Positions 22,875 through 32,700 of a DNA stretch of 64,000 nucleotides are shown one piece after another. The translations under genes and the position numbers were made by a program. Numbering within the stretch: position 1 is the first letter of the stretch; each line of letters begins with the position of its first letter. The notes beneath the pieces were generated by a model, which was not told the origin of the DNA, ran no database searches, and saw only the letters and a program-made list of their open reading frames with translations. The DNA is from Cercophora sp. LCS_1 (taxonomy: Eukaryota; Ascomycota; Sordariomycetes; Sordariales; Lasiosphaeriaceae): the NCBI GenBank assembly GCA_036250225.1, contig JAPZLL010000016.1:682001-746000 (forward strand). The letters run 5' to 3'.

Positions 22875-23774
22875 TTAGTCCTCCTCATCATCGCCGCCAG
22901 CAGCGACGGCGTCACCGTCGTCGTCGTCGACCTTTGCCGCAGCAGAGACCTTGACAGCCTTTGCGGGAAGAGGCGCGCTCTCCTCATCCTCTTCGGCATC
23001 TTCGTCGTCCTCGGGTGCGTCTCCGTCTTCTTCATCCTCGTCGAATTCCTCTTCCTCCTCCTCTTCTCCCTCTTCGTCCTCGTCCTCGCCGTTGGCGACT
23101 TTGCCATTCTTCTTCGGCACTTCGTCGGACGGGGAGGCGACCGTCTTCAACTTCTTCTTGGGAGGAGCTTTGTCTGGCACTCTTGTCAGCTTTGCTGTGC
23201 TGGTGCGGTGTTTTCGGTGGGCGATGCTTGGGGTGATGTCCAAGCTTTCAGAAGCGACATGGTACAAAGGTCCAAGCAAGTGCTGGATGGATGCTTACCT
23301 GGAACGCCGTTCTCCTCCTCATCTTCACCGCCATCCTCTTCGCTCTGGAAGTCCTCGTCGTCCTCATCATCGACCTCTTCGTCGTCTTCTTCACCATCAC
23401 TCACGTATCTATCGGACGTGGGTTAGTGATGGGCAATGGTTTGTTTCATCACCGCGAGGTGCCTTTTAACAGTAACGGGTTGTTGGCAACATGGTTGCCC
23501 GGTGTGTCACGGGCCGGCCAAAGATGGATGGTGCTCTGGAAGGCGCTCGGGCATGACAGAACGCGCACAACACAAGGTTTGCGCCAGGATGCGCCAGCCA
23601 TGAAAGGCCAGATACCGCATCCCAACGTTGTCGCCTTGGTTTGGCAACATGTGCTTGGGTATCGGGCGGCGTTTGCGACAACAAGGAAGCTACTCACTCC
23701 TCTTCTTCCTCGTCGCCGCTGGGGAGGGAGACAAGCTCATCCTCCTCCTCCTGCTTTCTCTTGCGGCCGGACAT
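22875..23774 (-). CDS. Highly acidic nuclear-type protein
   Basis: Three exons (23698-23774, 23299-23408, 22875-23173) with introns of 289 and 125 nt give 161 residues. It begins MSGRKRKQEEEDELVSLPSG and is dominated by Glu/Asp runs, with one basic patch, APPKKKLKTV (about residues 66-75), that looks like a nuclear localisation signal. The second half is Glu/Asp-rich and ends GGDDEED. Acidic proteins of this build occur among histone chaperones (prothymosin-alpha, CHZ1) and nucleolar proteins. I see no CHZ or NAP signature, so the function is open. Both splice phases join cleanly and the donors (GTGAGT, GTAAGC) are canonical, so the gene model is better supported than the function. Confidence 0.72.
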
Positions 23775-26700
23775 TGTGGCAAAAGGCTTTGGGGGGTATC
23801 AATTGGAAAGAAGTAGACTGGAGAGCGCGAGATAAGGCGGTTTGGATGGTAGATGGATGGGAAGTGGTCGGGGAGGGAAAGAGGAGAAGGGGAGGAAAGG
23901 CTGCCAGGAAGGGGGGAAGTTCGGGGGCGCGGTGGGAGGTGGGCGAGGAAAGGCTGGGAGCTTGTGCAAAAGGTACGTACCGCCGACTGCAACGGATGGG
24001 GAAGACACACGGCGAGAGAGGGTAAAGGGCGAAAGGGAGAGAGAGGGGGGTGAGGGGAGTGAGGGGAGTGTGGGCGCGAGAGGTCACAGAGCAGAGGTGG
24101 GAGCGCCCAAGAACCGAAGGGGGGAGCTGAAGCTCCTGCCCGCTGCGGGAGAGCTTGGCTGGTTCGCGCAAGCCATTGGGGTGAGCGCAGCGTGCCTCAG
24201 GCAGCTCCAGAGTGCAGGGTGATTGTGTGAGAGCAACGCGGGCGCCGAGCAAAGGAGGAGAGAGAAGGACGGGTCTGCTAGAGAAGGCGTCTGGGGGAGG
24301 GAGGGGAACGCTGCAACACTGCGAGCGACTTTTCTCCGGGCAGCAGGGCAGTCGCAACGAATAGGTGGGAACCCGGGCCTCCTCCTGGCTCTTGCGGGCG
24401 CTCTGTAATCGGCACTGTGCTTCGCACTATGTGCGCGCACTGTGAGCGTTCGACTCCCGACGGCGAGGGAGCTCGGGCCCCTTGCTAACTGTTGACCCCG
24501 GTCGGTACTCGACTCCGCTTCGTTTCCCAAGCAAACTTTGGCCTGCTCACAGAGCTTCCAAACGTTCCATCCAAACAGGGGACCTCGAAACGGAGCGTGG
24601 CCTGCAATGTCAAGCATGACGCTAGCCCGGCGTCTTAGTGTAACGCCGATCACATAACGTCATGGAGAGATGAGGTGAACAGACCATCGAGCGGATAAGG
24701 ACCGGAGCTCGGTAAAACTTTCTGCCGCTTTGAGAGCAGCACCTTGCGCGGCCCGAGCTTGTGATCTGACAATCGATGAGTGAGTCGGAAGAAGCCTTGG
24801 GTTTCATCCCATCTCAGGATGACAGGAGTGGATTGGCCGACGTTTGGTAGCATTGGTGTCCTCGGGATCGAGTTGACTCCAATTTCTGCTGTGATACTTC
24901 ATGGACGCGCTTCACAAAAGCCGGAGACGCGTCGACGCGCGTGAGGTGGGATTTCCGGCTGAGAGACGGTTGATCTCATCAGCTTCAATCCATGTTGTGT
25001 GATGGAGGGATGCCGCTTGCGTGCGCACAGATACCCCGCAATCGATTGTGAGTGCTGCGATGGACGCGTCGACACGTTTTCTCTCCGGGAGGGTGGTATC
25101 TGACCTGTGTGCATTTCCTGTCTCGCCACACAAGGCCAATCAATTAGGACAGACCAGAACTTGACAGGATGCCAGAGCCTGGGGCCACGGTTCGCACCTC
25201 TGGCATGTAGGATTGCTGAGGCTGTGTTGCGGGATACCCGGGAGGAATGACCGAATGCTGTGTTTCCATGGCTCGAACGAACCCTTCATAGGGCTCGATG
25301 AATAATGTGTGAAATTGAGATGTCTGCGTGAGCGGCTCGGCGGTGAGCTCCTGGTGGTAACCTGAGCTTGACGGAAGGACTTCGTCGGAGATGACACCAG
25401 CCGCGCCTCGTGGTTCTGACAGCGCGCCTCTTTCGCTTCAGTGCTTGTTGAGAGAACTTGTAGAGATATACTGTGAATGGCTTCAAGGTCCGGATGCTCG
25501 GCGACCGAGGATTGTCGAGTTGCGTCCCCGCATGGTTCGCACCAAGGAGCATTTCCTGGTGGAGTTTTGGAGGGAAACAGCTCCTCATTCAGCTCGAGTG
25601 GTTGAAAAAGAGGCCGAACCTACCCCAATCGGGTTCAAATGCAGGCACTAAAAATCGCGGAAGGCTCGCTAAGCAAGGACCGGCCTTCGCGGCTTGACAC
25701 TGGCTCCCGCGGCAGCGGTTCGCTGGACCAGGGACCAGATTGGTAGGCTGCCACTCGGTGACACCCTCTTCTGCGGGACGGCTCGGTTTGCTTCCTTTCC
25801 ATTGTTGAAGCCCGTCATTGTGAGTAAAGAAGAAAGCAAAATAAATGAACGAGTTTCAGTCTTCTCCTGCCCAGTTTTCCTGCATCCGTTTGTATTGTAT
25901 GTGCCCCCTGCAGAAGCTCACGGATGGGGGAGAGTCTTGGTCTCCAGAGTGACCACTGATCGGGTCCTGTTGGTTTCTTTTTTCCAAGGTTTTGGTGGTT
26001 CCCATGACCACTCAAGTTATAAAAAAGAAAGGTCTGCAAATATACCGGGTTGGCACCCACTTCAAGCCAGGTTGAGCTTTCCATCTCGAGGACACAGTTT
26101 TCGTTTGCTCTTTCCTGCGCTTCTTGTTACGGCACGGCACGGCACGGCCCTCAGATCGAGACGACGAACCATCTGCACGACTGACACAAACCCCGTTTGC
26201 GAAGGCCTCTGCGTCGCTAGACACAGGCACTCTCTGACCTGCAATCGCAGGAGGTGCAGCAGCGAGATTGGAGGCAGTACGGACGGGCTCACGGCAGCCG
26301 GCATTTCCTAACTTCGTCAATCTCGTTGGACGGCCGCAGTCCGAGTGACACACTTGCGGCTTTGCCTTCAGGCGTCCCCAATCCGCCGCGCTCCCGCCTT
26401 CACTGTTTGTTGTTGGAAAGAAAACAAACTGTACCTCGGGTGATGTCAGTGATGTTGACCGCGTTGTTGCTTTTGGAGACGTTGCTCATCCTCATTTAAC
26501 TACACAGCAACGGCTCCATTCACTCAAGGGTCGAGCCCGGTTTTTGGGTTCTCGAGACCGGGCAGATTCCCTCTTTTCAGACTTTCAACGTCCCGCTCTG
26601 CTCCCTGTCCGCCTAGTTCGATGCTTCCCGCTGGGCTGTCACCCACCAGGTGTACGACCAGGGATCCCACGTCGCAATCCCAGCTTGCTCCAACGCCCAG

Positions 26701-26803
26701 CAAGCCGCTCCACGTCGCGTCGAGACCCCATCCGAAGCCACTTGCTGCACCCATTTGTGCGTAAATAACAACGCGCGGCCAAACAGGCGTAGAAAAAAAA
26801 AAC
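23775..26803. other. Divergent intergenic region, 3.0 kb
   Basis: The largest gap in the window, between the acidic-protein gene (minus) and the TBC gene (plus). It is purine-rich on the left and mixed on the right. I see no domain, long ATG frame or repeat array. It probably holds two promoters and long leaders; a non-coding RNA cannot be excluded. Confidence 0.45.
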
Positions 26804-29800
26804 ATGGTAGATATTTTCACCTCTCCACAGGCAACGGAGCGCCGCCGACCTGCACCCGCCACAACGTCAGCAGCCATGGACGGCTATTTAGCAGACGATG
26901 ACGCTGCAGCGGGTGCACTGAATCTCGGCTCCAGGCGCCCAATGGGCAACCGCGGGTATGCCCAGTCCGCGTCGGGCTCGCCTGTGAGGCCGCAGCGACT
27001 AAATTTCGACCCCTGGTTGAAACAACATACCGATGCCTCACAACCGTCCCACAGGGGCTCCCCGAGCCAACACAGCAACCACCGTCAGCTTCGCCGACTG
27101 CAAAAACTCAACATTTTCCATTCCGACCCAATACAACCGTCGAGCCCGCCCATTCAGCATTCCCAATTGTTTTCTCCTCGCTGGGACTCGCTCTCAGCCG
27201 GCGCTTCTCCGATATCCTCCAATTCGCTTCCTGCCACCCCGACGCCTCAAAGAACCCGAGCCGAGTCGACGCCGACACCGAGGCCACCGCCTCGATCCGC
27301 CTTCCCAGGTCTGTGTTCAAACCCCTTTATCCCAGAGGCTTTCGAAAGCCCGACACGAACTACGGTTCGCCAATTCCCTCTGCTGCATGCACACGATGAG
27401 GTGCAGCATTCGCCGGTAACCTCTCCAACGACGGCTGCCCATGCCGAGCGCCTTGTCAAAATGCGCCAGCCAACGCCGACCGAGGGCAACCCGCCAGTCG
27501 TCGAGAACTTTTCCCGACCACGAAAACCGAGCGTGAGATCACAGAACAGCGAGCCTCCTCCGTCCCGACACTACCACTCGAGCCGTTTGCAACCCGAATC
27601 TGCACTCGACCAGCAGTCTAGCACCCACGTATACCCTAATTATAGTAGAGCGCCGAGCCCGTGGTCGAGGTCTAGAGGACTTTCGACCTCGTCTTCCCAG
27701 TCAACGAGCACGTTTTCGTCACTGCCGCATCAGCCGTCCAACGATCATTTGAACACAAGCTCGAGGGCCAGCTCGGTTAGGCGCCGCGACCGGACCCCGA
27801 CAGGAACTTCGAGTGGCACAACACGACCCCCGCTGACACACGCAAACCACAACCTAACACCAAATCGTGAACGTCAGCCGTGGCTCGTCGCCGACGATGA
27901 GCTTCGATCGAGTTTTCGGTCACAATTGACGGTATCAACGGGACAAGGAACACTCTTCACACCGTCGGGGACCGAGAGGAGCAGCGTTTTGACGAAGACG
28001 AGCAGTGTCACCGAGCAGTCGATCATCAACGGTTATGCGCATACGAGTTGGCGGCAAAGCTCGTATCAGGATGATGGTTTGAGTCTTGAGGATGTTATGG
28101 GCATGTACGAGCGGGGGTTCAACGATTCTGACATTGAGAGCATACGTAAGAGTATGCGCTTTGCAGATGACGAAGATGAAACCCAGGACACTAGCAACGC
28201 CTCTGGAGCAATGCCTTTTGAGCTTTCACGACCACCGAGCAGCCGTTCCGACGCAAGCGCCATGCGCGCCAAGATGCTGGAAGCTATGAACGACCAGCTC
28301 CCAATACCCGGAGCTCTAGCGGTGCCGGAGCCGAGCCCTGCGTCCAGGATGGAGTCGAGGAACAGTATTAGGAAGTCACTGTTGCCCAGTTCTCTACCAA
28401 AGGACATGGGCTTGGGTTTTGGGGAATACATGAAGCGGAATCGTGGTGTAGTGCAGGACCAGGCAAAGCACGATTCGGCCAAATTGGTGGATGCGGATGA
28501 CGATTTACAACGGCCTGTAATGGCCGACTCGCCTTCCCCTCCAACAACACTAGCAAAGCCATCTCCCCCCGTTGACGGGACATCTGAGCCACCAGTATCT
28601 CGGCCTGTCACACCAGCACCGGCTGGCCAAATCCCAACAGAGCCTCCGGAGGAGCCGGGCTGCCGAGACAGATACGGCTTTAAAAAAGCAAATAACAACG
28701 TTACACGACAAGAATACGATGCCTGGGACGCATCGTACTCGGAATACTTGGCAAGGCGTCGGAAGAAGTGGGTTGCATACCTCAAAGACAACTCGTTGAT
28801 GACGGACCGGCCGAACCGGTTCCCAGCACGCAATGCGAAAACGAAGCGGTTCATCCGTAAGGGCATTCCGCCAGACTGGAGGGGCGCTGCTTGGTTTTAC
28901 TATGCTGGAGGGCCGGCAATTTTGAGCAAACATCGGGGTGTGTATGACGACCTGGTTAAGCGGGCTGCGCTGGATCCTGTGGGCCCTGGCAAGGTTCCCA
29001 ACCGGGCGACCGAGGTGAAGAGTCTTGTGGTTGAGGATATCGAGAAGGACCTCCACCGAACATTCCCCGACAACGTGCGGTTCAAACCGCCTCGGCCGGC
29101 GACACCACCACCGCAGACGCCCGATAACCGGCGGGAATCCGATGAGCCGATGGATGAAGCCGAAGCAAAGAGAGCGTCCGAGCCGGCGATTATCACATCA
29201 CTTCGCCGCGTTCTCCATGCATTTGCGCTGTACAATCCCCGTATTGGATACTGCCAGTCTCTCAACTTCCTCGCGGGTCTTTTGCTGCTTTTCGTCGATA
29301 CCGAAGAGCAAGCCTTTTGGCTTCTCAATGTCATCACGCGTGTATACCTGCCGGGCACCCATGAGATGAGCCTCGAGGGCTCCAAAGTTGACTTGGGGGT
29401 TCTCATGCTCGCCCTCAAAGACTCTTTGCCCAACGTATGGAAACAGATTGGCGGTGACGAGCACGAGGGGCCTACTAAGAGATTTAGGGGAAGACGCGGC
29501 GCCAAGGACAACCACGCGATGGGGCCTGGCTCAAACGACCCCAACCGACTGCCGACCATTACGATTTGCATGACGGCCTGGTTCATGTCGTGCTTTATTG
29601 GAACGCTCCCGATCGAAACGGTGCTCCGTGTGTGGGACGTCTTCTTCTACGAAGGCTCCCGCACCCTCTTCCGCATCGCGCTGACCATCTTCAAGCTTGG
29701 CGAATCGGAGATCAAGGCCGTGGCAGATCCGATGGAGATGTTCGGTGTCGTGCAGTCGTTTCCGCGCAAGCTCATTGACTGCAACGTCGTTATGGAGGCC

Positions 29801-30049
29801 TGCTACCGGCGGCGGAACGGCATTGGTCATCTCAGCCAGGAAGTAGTTGAAGAGAAGCGAGAGGAGCGTCGGGCGGGCATTCGCAAGTGGCGTGCCGAGC
29901 AGGAGGCGGCGGCCAATGCGATGGCGCCCGTGACGGCTGCTGCGGGACTGGATCTCGCTGCCGATATCGATGTTCATCGCAAAGGACCGCTATTTGGGAA
30001 GCGCAAGGATAAAGACCGCGAGCAGGTTCGCGCCGATGAGGTTATCTAG
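26804..30049 (+). CDS. TBC-domain Rab GTPase-activating protein
   Basis: An intronless 1081-residue protein. The N-terminal 600 residues are Ser/Pro/Arg-rich and disordered. The TBC domain spans about 690-990: KGIPPDWRGAAWFYYAGG, the arginine-finger motif IEKDLHR (IxxDxxR, R752), the glutamine finger GYCQSLNF (YxQ, Q818), AFWLLNVITR, and TLPIETVLRVWDVFFYEGSR. Both catalytic fingers are intact, so it should accelerate GTP hydrolysis by Rab proteins in vesicle trafficking. The block before the domain (EYLARRRKKWVAYLKDNSL) is like fungal GYP3/MSB3-type GAPs, but the orthologue is not certain. Two low-complexity insertions (Pro-rich after 765, Arg/Gly-rich near 895) interrupt the domain. An alternative in-frame ATG exists at 26876 (MDGYLADDD). 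Confidence 0.93.
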   Translation: MVDIFTSPQATERRRPAPATTSAAMDGYLADDDAAAGALNLGSRRPMGNRGYAQSASGSPVRPQRLNFDPWLKQHTDASQPSHRGSPSQHSNHRQLRRLQKLNIFHSDPIQPSSPPIQHSQLFSPRWDSLSAGASPISSNSLPATPTPQRTRAESTPTPRPPPRSAFPGLCSNPFIPEAFESPTRTTVRQFPLLHAHDEVQHSPVTSPTTAAHAERLVKMRQPTPTEGNPPVVENFSRPRKPSVRSQNSEPPPSRHYHSSRLQPESALDQQSSTHVYPNYSRAPSPWSRSRGLSTSSSQSTSTFSSLPHQPSNDHLNTSSRASSVRRRDRTPTGTSSGTTRPPLTHANHNLTPNRERQPWLVADDELRSSFRSQLTVSTGQGTLFTPSGTERSSVLTKTSSVTEQSIINGYAHTSWRQSSYQDDGLSLEDVMGMYERGFNDSDIESIRKSMRFADDEDETQDTSNASGAMPFELSRPPSSRSDASAMRAKMLEAMNDQLPIPGALAVPEPSPASRMESRNSIRKSLLPSSLPKDMGLGFGEYMKRNRGVVQDQAKHDSAKLVDADDDLQRPVMADSPSPPTTLAKPSPPVDGTSEPPVSRPVTPAPAGQIPTEPPEEPGCRDRYGFKKANNNVTRQEYDAWDASYSEYLARRRKKWVAYLKDNSLMTDRPNRFPARNAKTKRFIRKGIPPDWRGAAWFYYAGGPAILSKHRGVYDDLVKRAALDPVGPGKVPNRATEVKSLVVEDIEKDLHRTFPDNVRFKPPRPATPPPQTPDNRRESDEPMDEAEAKRASEPAIITSLRRVLHAFALYNPRIGYCQSLNFLAGLLLLFVDTEEQAFWLLNVITRVYLPGTHEMSLEGSKVDLGVLMLALKDSLPNVWKQIGGDEHEGPTKRFRGRRGAKDNHAMGPGSNDPNRLPTITICMTAWFMSCFIGTLPIETVLRVWDVFFYEGSRTLFRIALTIFKLGESEIKAVADPMEMFGVVQSFPRKLIDCNVVMEACYRRRNGIGHLSQEVVEEKREERRAGIRKWRAEQEAAANAMAPVTAAAGLDLAADIDVHRKGPLFGKRKDKDREQVRADEVI

Positions 30050-31054
30050 GGAAGGCCCCGACCGGTGTCTGGTTTCCTGTTGCTGTGTTCTGAGGCGAGC
30101 GTGTGAGGTGATACTCACCTTCTACTTCCTCCGTGGAGTTCCTCGGTCAAGACGACCATATTTCTTTTGTCATCAACCCCCGCTGATGTTATGACGACAC
30201 TTTTCTATGTCGATAGAGTGAGAGGGAAAAGTTCTTTGGAGGAGGGAATGGGAATGTTTAATTGCATGTACCATTAGATCTGGCTGCTTTTGTCGCGTGG
30301 TAATCTCTCCATGTTTTTTTTTAGAACCAAAGACTGAGAGAGAACGGTGCATTGCTGGCGGGAGGGTTCATCATGGACATTTTTTCTCGGTTTGAGAAGG
30401 GAGGAGACAGACAGGCCAAAGGGATGTATGTATGTCTCGCCGCGGCTAAGAGGAAGAGAGAAGCAAAAAAAAAAAGAGGGTGGATCAAACTGGATAGATA
30501 GGAATGGATGGGGTTTGGTGCTGCTGGGTTCCTGTTGAGCTGGACTGGAAGATGCATGGCACGGTCTGGCTGGTAGAAATATACCCCCTTTTTGTTTTGT
30601 ATGTTTGTCCCGTCCTGTTTGACAGGTGTGTGTTGTGAGTCATGATGTGTGCGGCGTGTTGTCAAGTATGAGGCATGTGATGGTGGCTTCGGGGTTTCTG
30701 GTCATGCGGGAGTATGATGATGTGGCTTGGATTGTAGGCATGGAGTGGCTCGGATAGCTTGTCCGGGGCTTATTTCACCGGTTGGTAGTTGATGTGTGAA
30801 TACGAGAGCGTGTTGATGGGCTTCGAGATCTCGTTGGCCTGGGGAGTCTTGTCAACTTTGTATGGGATACACCACACAATCAGCAATGTGTAACCACGCT
30901 CAACCGTCTTCTCATCGGTTGCTCTTGGAAAACTACAGGATGGCGATGTAAACGCTGTGTCAATATCGAGGCCACGCATCACATCGCCGCCATCCAACAC
31001 AATCGCTTGTACAGAAAACACACACCAAAAAAAAAAAAAAAAAGCCCAAACCCT
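30050..31054. other. Intergenic, 3' region of TBC gene
   Basis: Convergent region of 1 kb with T- and A-runs. An 83-codon minus-strand frame at 30770-31021 has no supporting signal and is not called. Confidence 0.45.
31027..31043. repeat. A17 homopolymer
   Basis: Seventeen A in a row just downstream (minus sense) of the E2 extension stop. On the sense strand this is a T-run. Confidence 0.95.
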
Positions 31055-31276
31055 CTAATGGTCCATCATAGCCACAACCTGCCTCCTGATAAACATCCTC
31101 CTCAACTTCCCCTGCAAATCCTCCAACTGCCCCCATAGTTCCCCCGTATTCTCCTCCGCCCTCCCTTCCCGCAGAGCCCGGTTCAGCCTTTCCACCCCAT
31201 CCTCCATCCCGCTCAACTCCCAATCCAACTCCCGCAACAACCCCCTCCTCGCCCGTCTCAGCGTCTCATCCGCACG
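31055..31276 (-). other. In-frame coding-like extension after the E2 stop
   Basis: Directly after the TAG that ends the E2 frame (31277-31279), the same frame stays open for 73 sense codons and ends at the TAG at 31055-31057. The predicted peptide is an amphipathic, charged helix pattern (LLRELDWELSGMEDGVERL, then ELWGQLEDLQGKLRRMFI), consistent with a coiled coil. Roughly seven in ten codons end in G, continuing the G-ending trend of the 3' half of the E2 exon, so this frame carries three-base periodicity. It could be a C-terminal extension reached by splicing (a candidate 51-nt intron, 31257-31307, removes the stop and keeps the frame), by recoding of the UAG, or not at all. Confidence 0.5.
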
Positions 31277-31813
31277 CTACTCAAATTTGACCACCCCCTT
31301 CGCATACCGTGCCACATACATCCCCGCATTCTTCTCAAACTCGGCCCTGTTCCCTCTGTACTCGTCCGCTATCCTTGCCTCCAGCGGATCATCAGGCTGC
31401 GGCTCGATCAGCAGCTGCCGAACCGCCTCCAGCACGCTGAGCAGCTTGGAGGCAGGCTTCCAGTTTTCGGATTTGAGGATGCTCAAGCAGATGGAGCCGG
31501 CTTCGTCATTGGTGATGTTGGGGTGGTAGATGCGCGTGACGAACTTGACCTGCGGCGGTTTGAAGGGGTAGTCGGTCGGGAGGGTCACGATGATGCCGTA
31601 TTTTCCCCCGACGTAGGGGGTTTGGGGCGGGCCGTCGAGGGTGATGTGCCAGGTGTGGAGGCTTGAGTCGGAGGGGAGGGCTATGGATATGCCGGGCGGG
31701 GGATTGGAGGAGCAGTCTGCGTATTCCTATCGTACCAAGTTAGGTTGGGGGGGGGGGGGGAGGTGGAAAAAGGGGGAGGGGAGGCGGACCTTGGCTAGGC
31801 GGCGGGAGGACAT
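31277..31813 (-). CDS. Ubiquitin-conjugating enzyme E2
   Basis: Two exons, 31790-31813 (MSSRRLAK) and 31277-31726, give 157 residues to the first stop. It carries the complete UBC fold: N-terminal helix, PPQTPYVGGKYGIIVTLP, YPFKPPQVKFVTRIYHPNI with the HPN motif at 76-78, the active-site cysteine C88 in GSICLSILK, and helices ending NRAEFEKNAGMYVARYAKG. It receives ubiquitin from E1 as a thioester on C88 and passes it on with an E3. The subfamily is uncertain. The intron has an unusual GTCCGC donor and contains a run of 14 C (sense strand), but the resulting N-terminus is typical of E2s. The frame stays open for 73 codons past the TAG; see the separate entry. Confidence 0.93.
31747..31760. 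repeat. G14 homopolymer inside the E2 intron
   Basis: Fourteen G on the plus strand (C on the E2 sense strand), within the intron between the two E2 exons. Length is prone to sequencing error. Confidence 0.9.
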
Positions 31814-32700
31814 TTTGGGTGTTTGTCGTGGATGGTATTGGCGTATGGCTCGTTGTATGGTGCGAGTGAGACGCAAAGCGCTGGATGGAGGCGGGCTGCT
31901 GTGAAGCTTGACGGGCGAGACGGGAAAACGGAACGAGGTTCTGGTTCGGTCGGTTGGGATCGGCTCGAGGTTTTTGGGTTTGGGTTTGGAAAGAACTCGC
32001 CACTGGCCGTCAAGGTTCTTGGGTTCCGAAACGGAGCGGGAGGTAACGCGAAGCTTGAGGACTAATGCGGAGGATAGGGGGAAAAGCCGAACGAGGGAGC
32101 TTTTAGGGCTCTGGGATGTTGAGGACGGCAAGGGCGAGGCGGAGGATGACTGCGTTGGCGGAGAGCTCTCGGGGTGTGCCAAGAGCTCCTACAGAGAAGA
32201 CCGTAGACCCGAATGTTGGATGGAGTGTTGGCGATTTGTTAGCAAGTTGATTGGGTGATATATGTAATAGCTATGCAGCCTTTGGAAAATCCATGTGACC
32301 ATCCATGGGCTTTTCGGGGCCTCTTGTACTAATATTTACTGACTCTCTCCCATGAAAACAGTCTGTGACTCTTCTTCTGTCACAGCTTGCCAAGCTGCAA
32401 GGTAGTTGAGTAGGAGGTGGGGCCGGGCTTGACAGTGCGGGGGAGGGGCAGCGGTGATGTCAGGCAGCCAGCCGCCGAGCTCCAAATGGGGGTGCAAACG
32501 TCCGCGCTCACCTTACACCACAAACGAGACTATGAAGCCAGGAAGCAACCAACCAATTCATATTGTTATTGATATACCTACACAAACGCCATAACCACCG
32601 TCCAAACCCCCATACCAGTTTTACACCCTCCCTAGCCACCCACCGTCCTTAGGGCATCAATGTTGTTTTACAATCGAGACGGACGGAGTTGTGGAAAATT
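31814..32700. other. Intergenic, E2 promoter and HIR3 3' end
   Basis: About 890 bases between two genes on the minus strand. It holds the E2 promoter and the HIR3 3' UTR. No coding signal. Confidence 0.45.
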
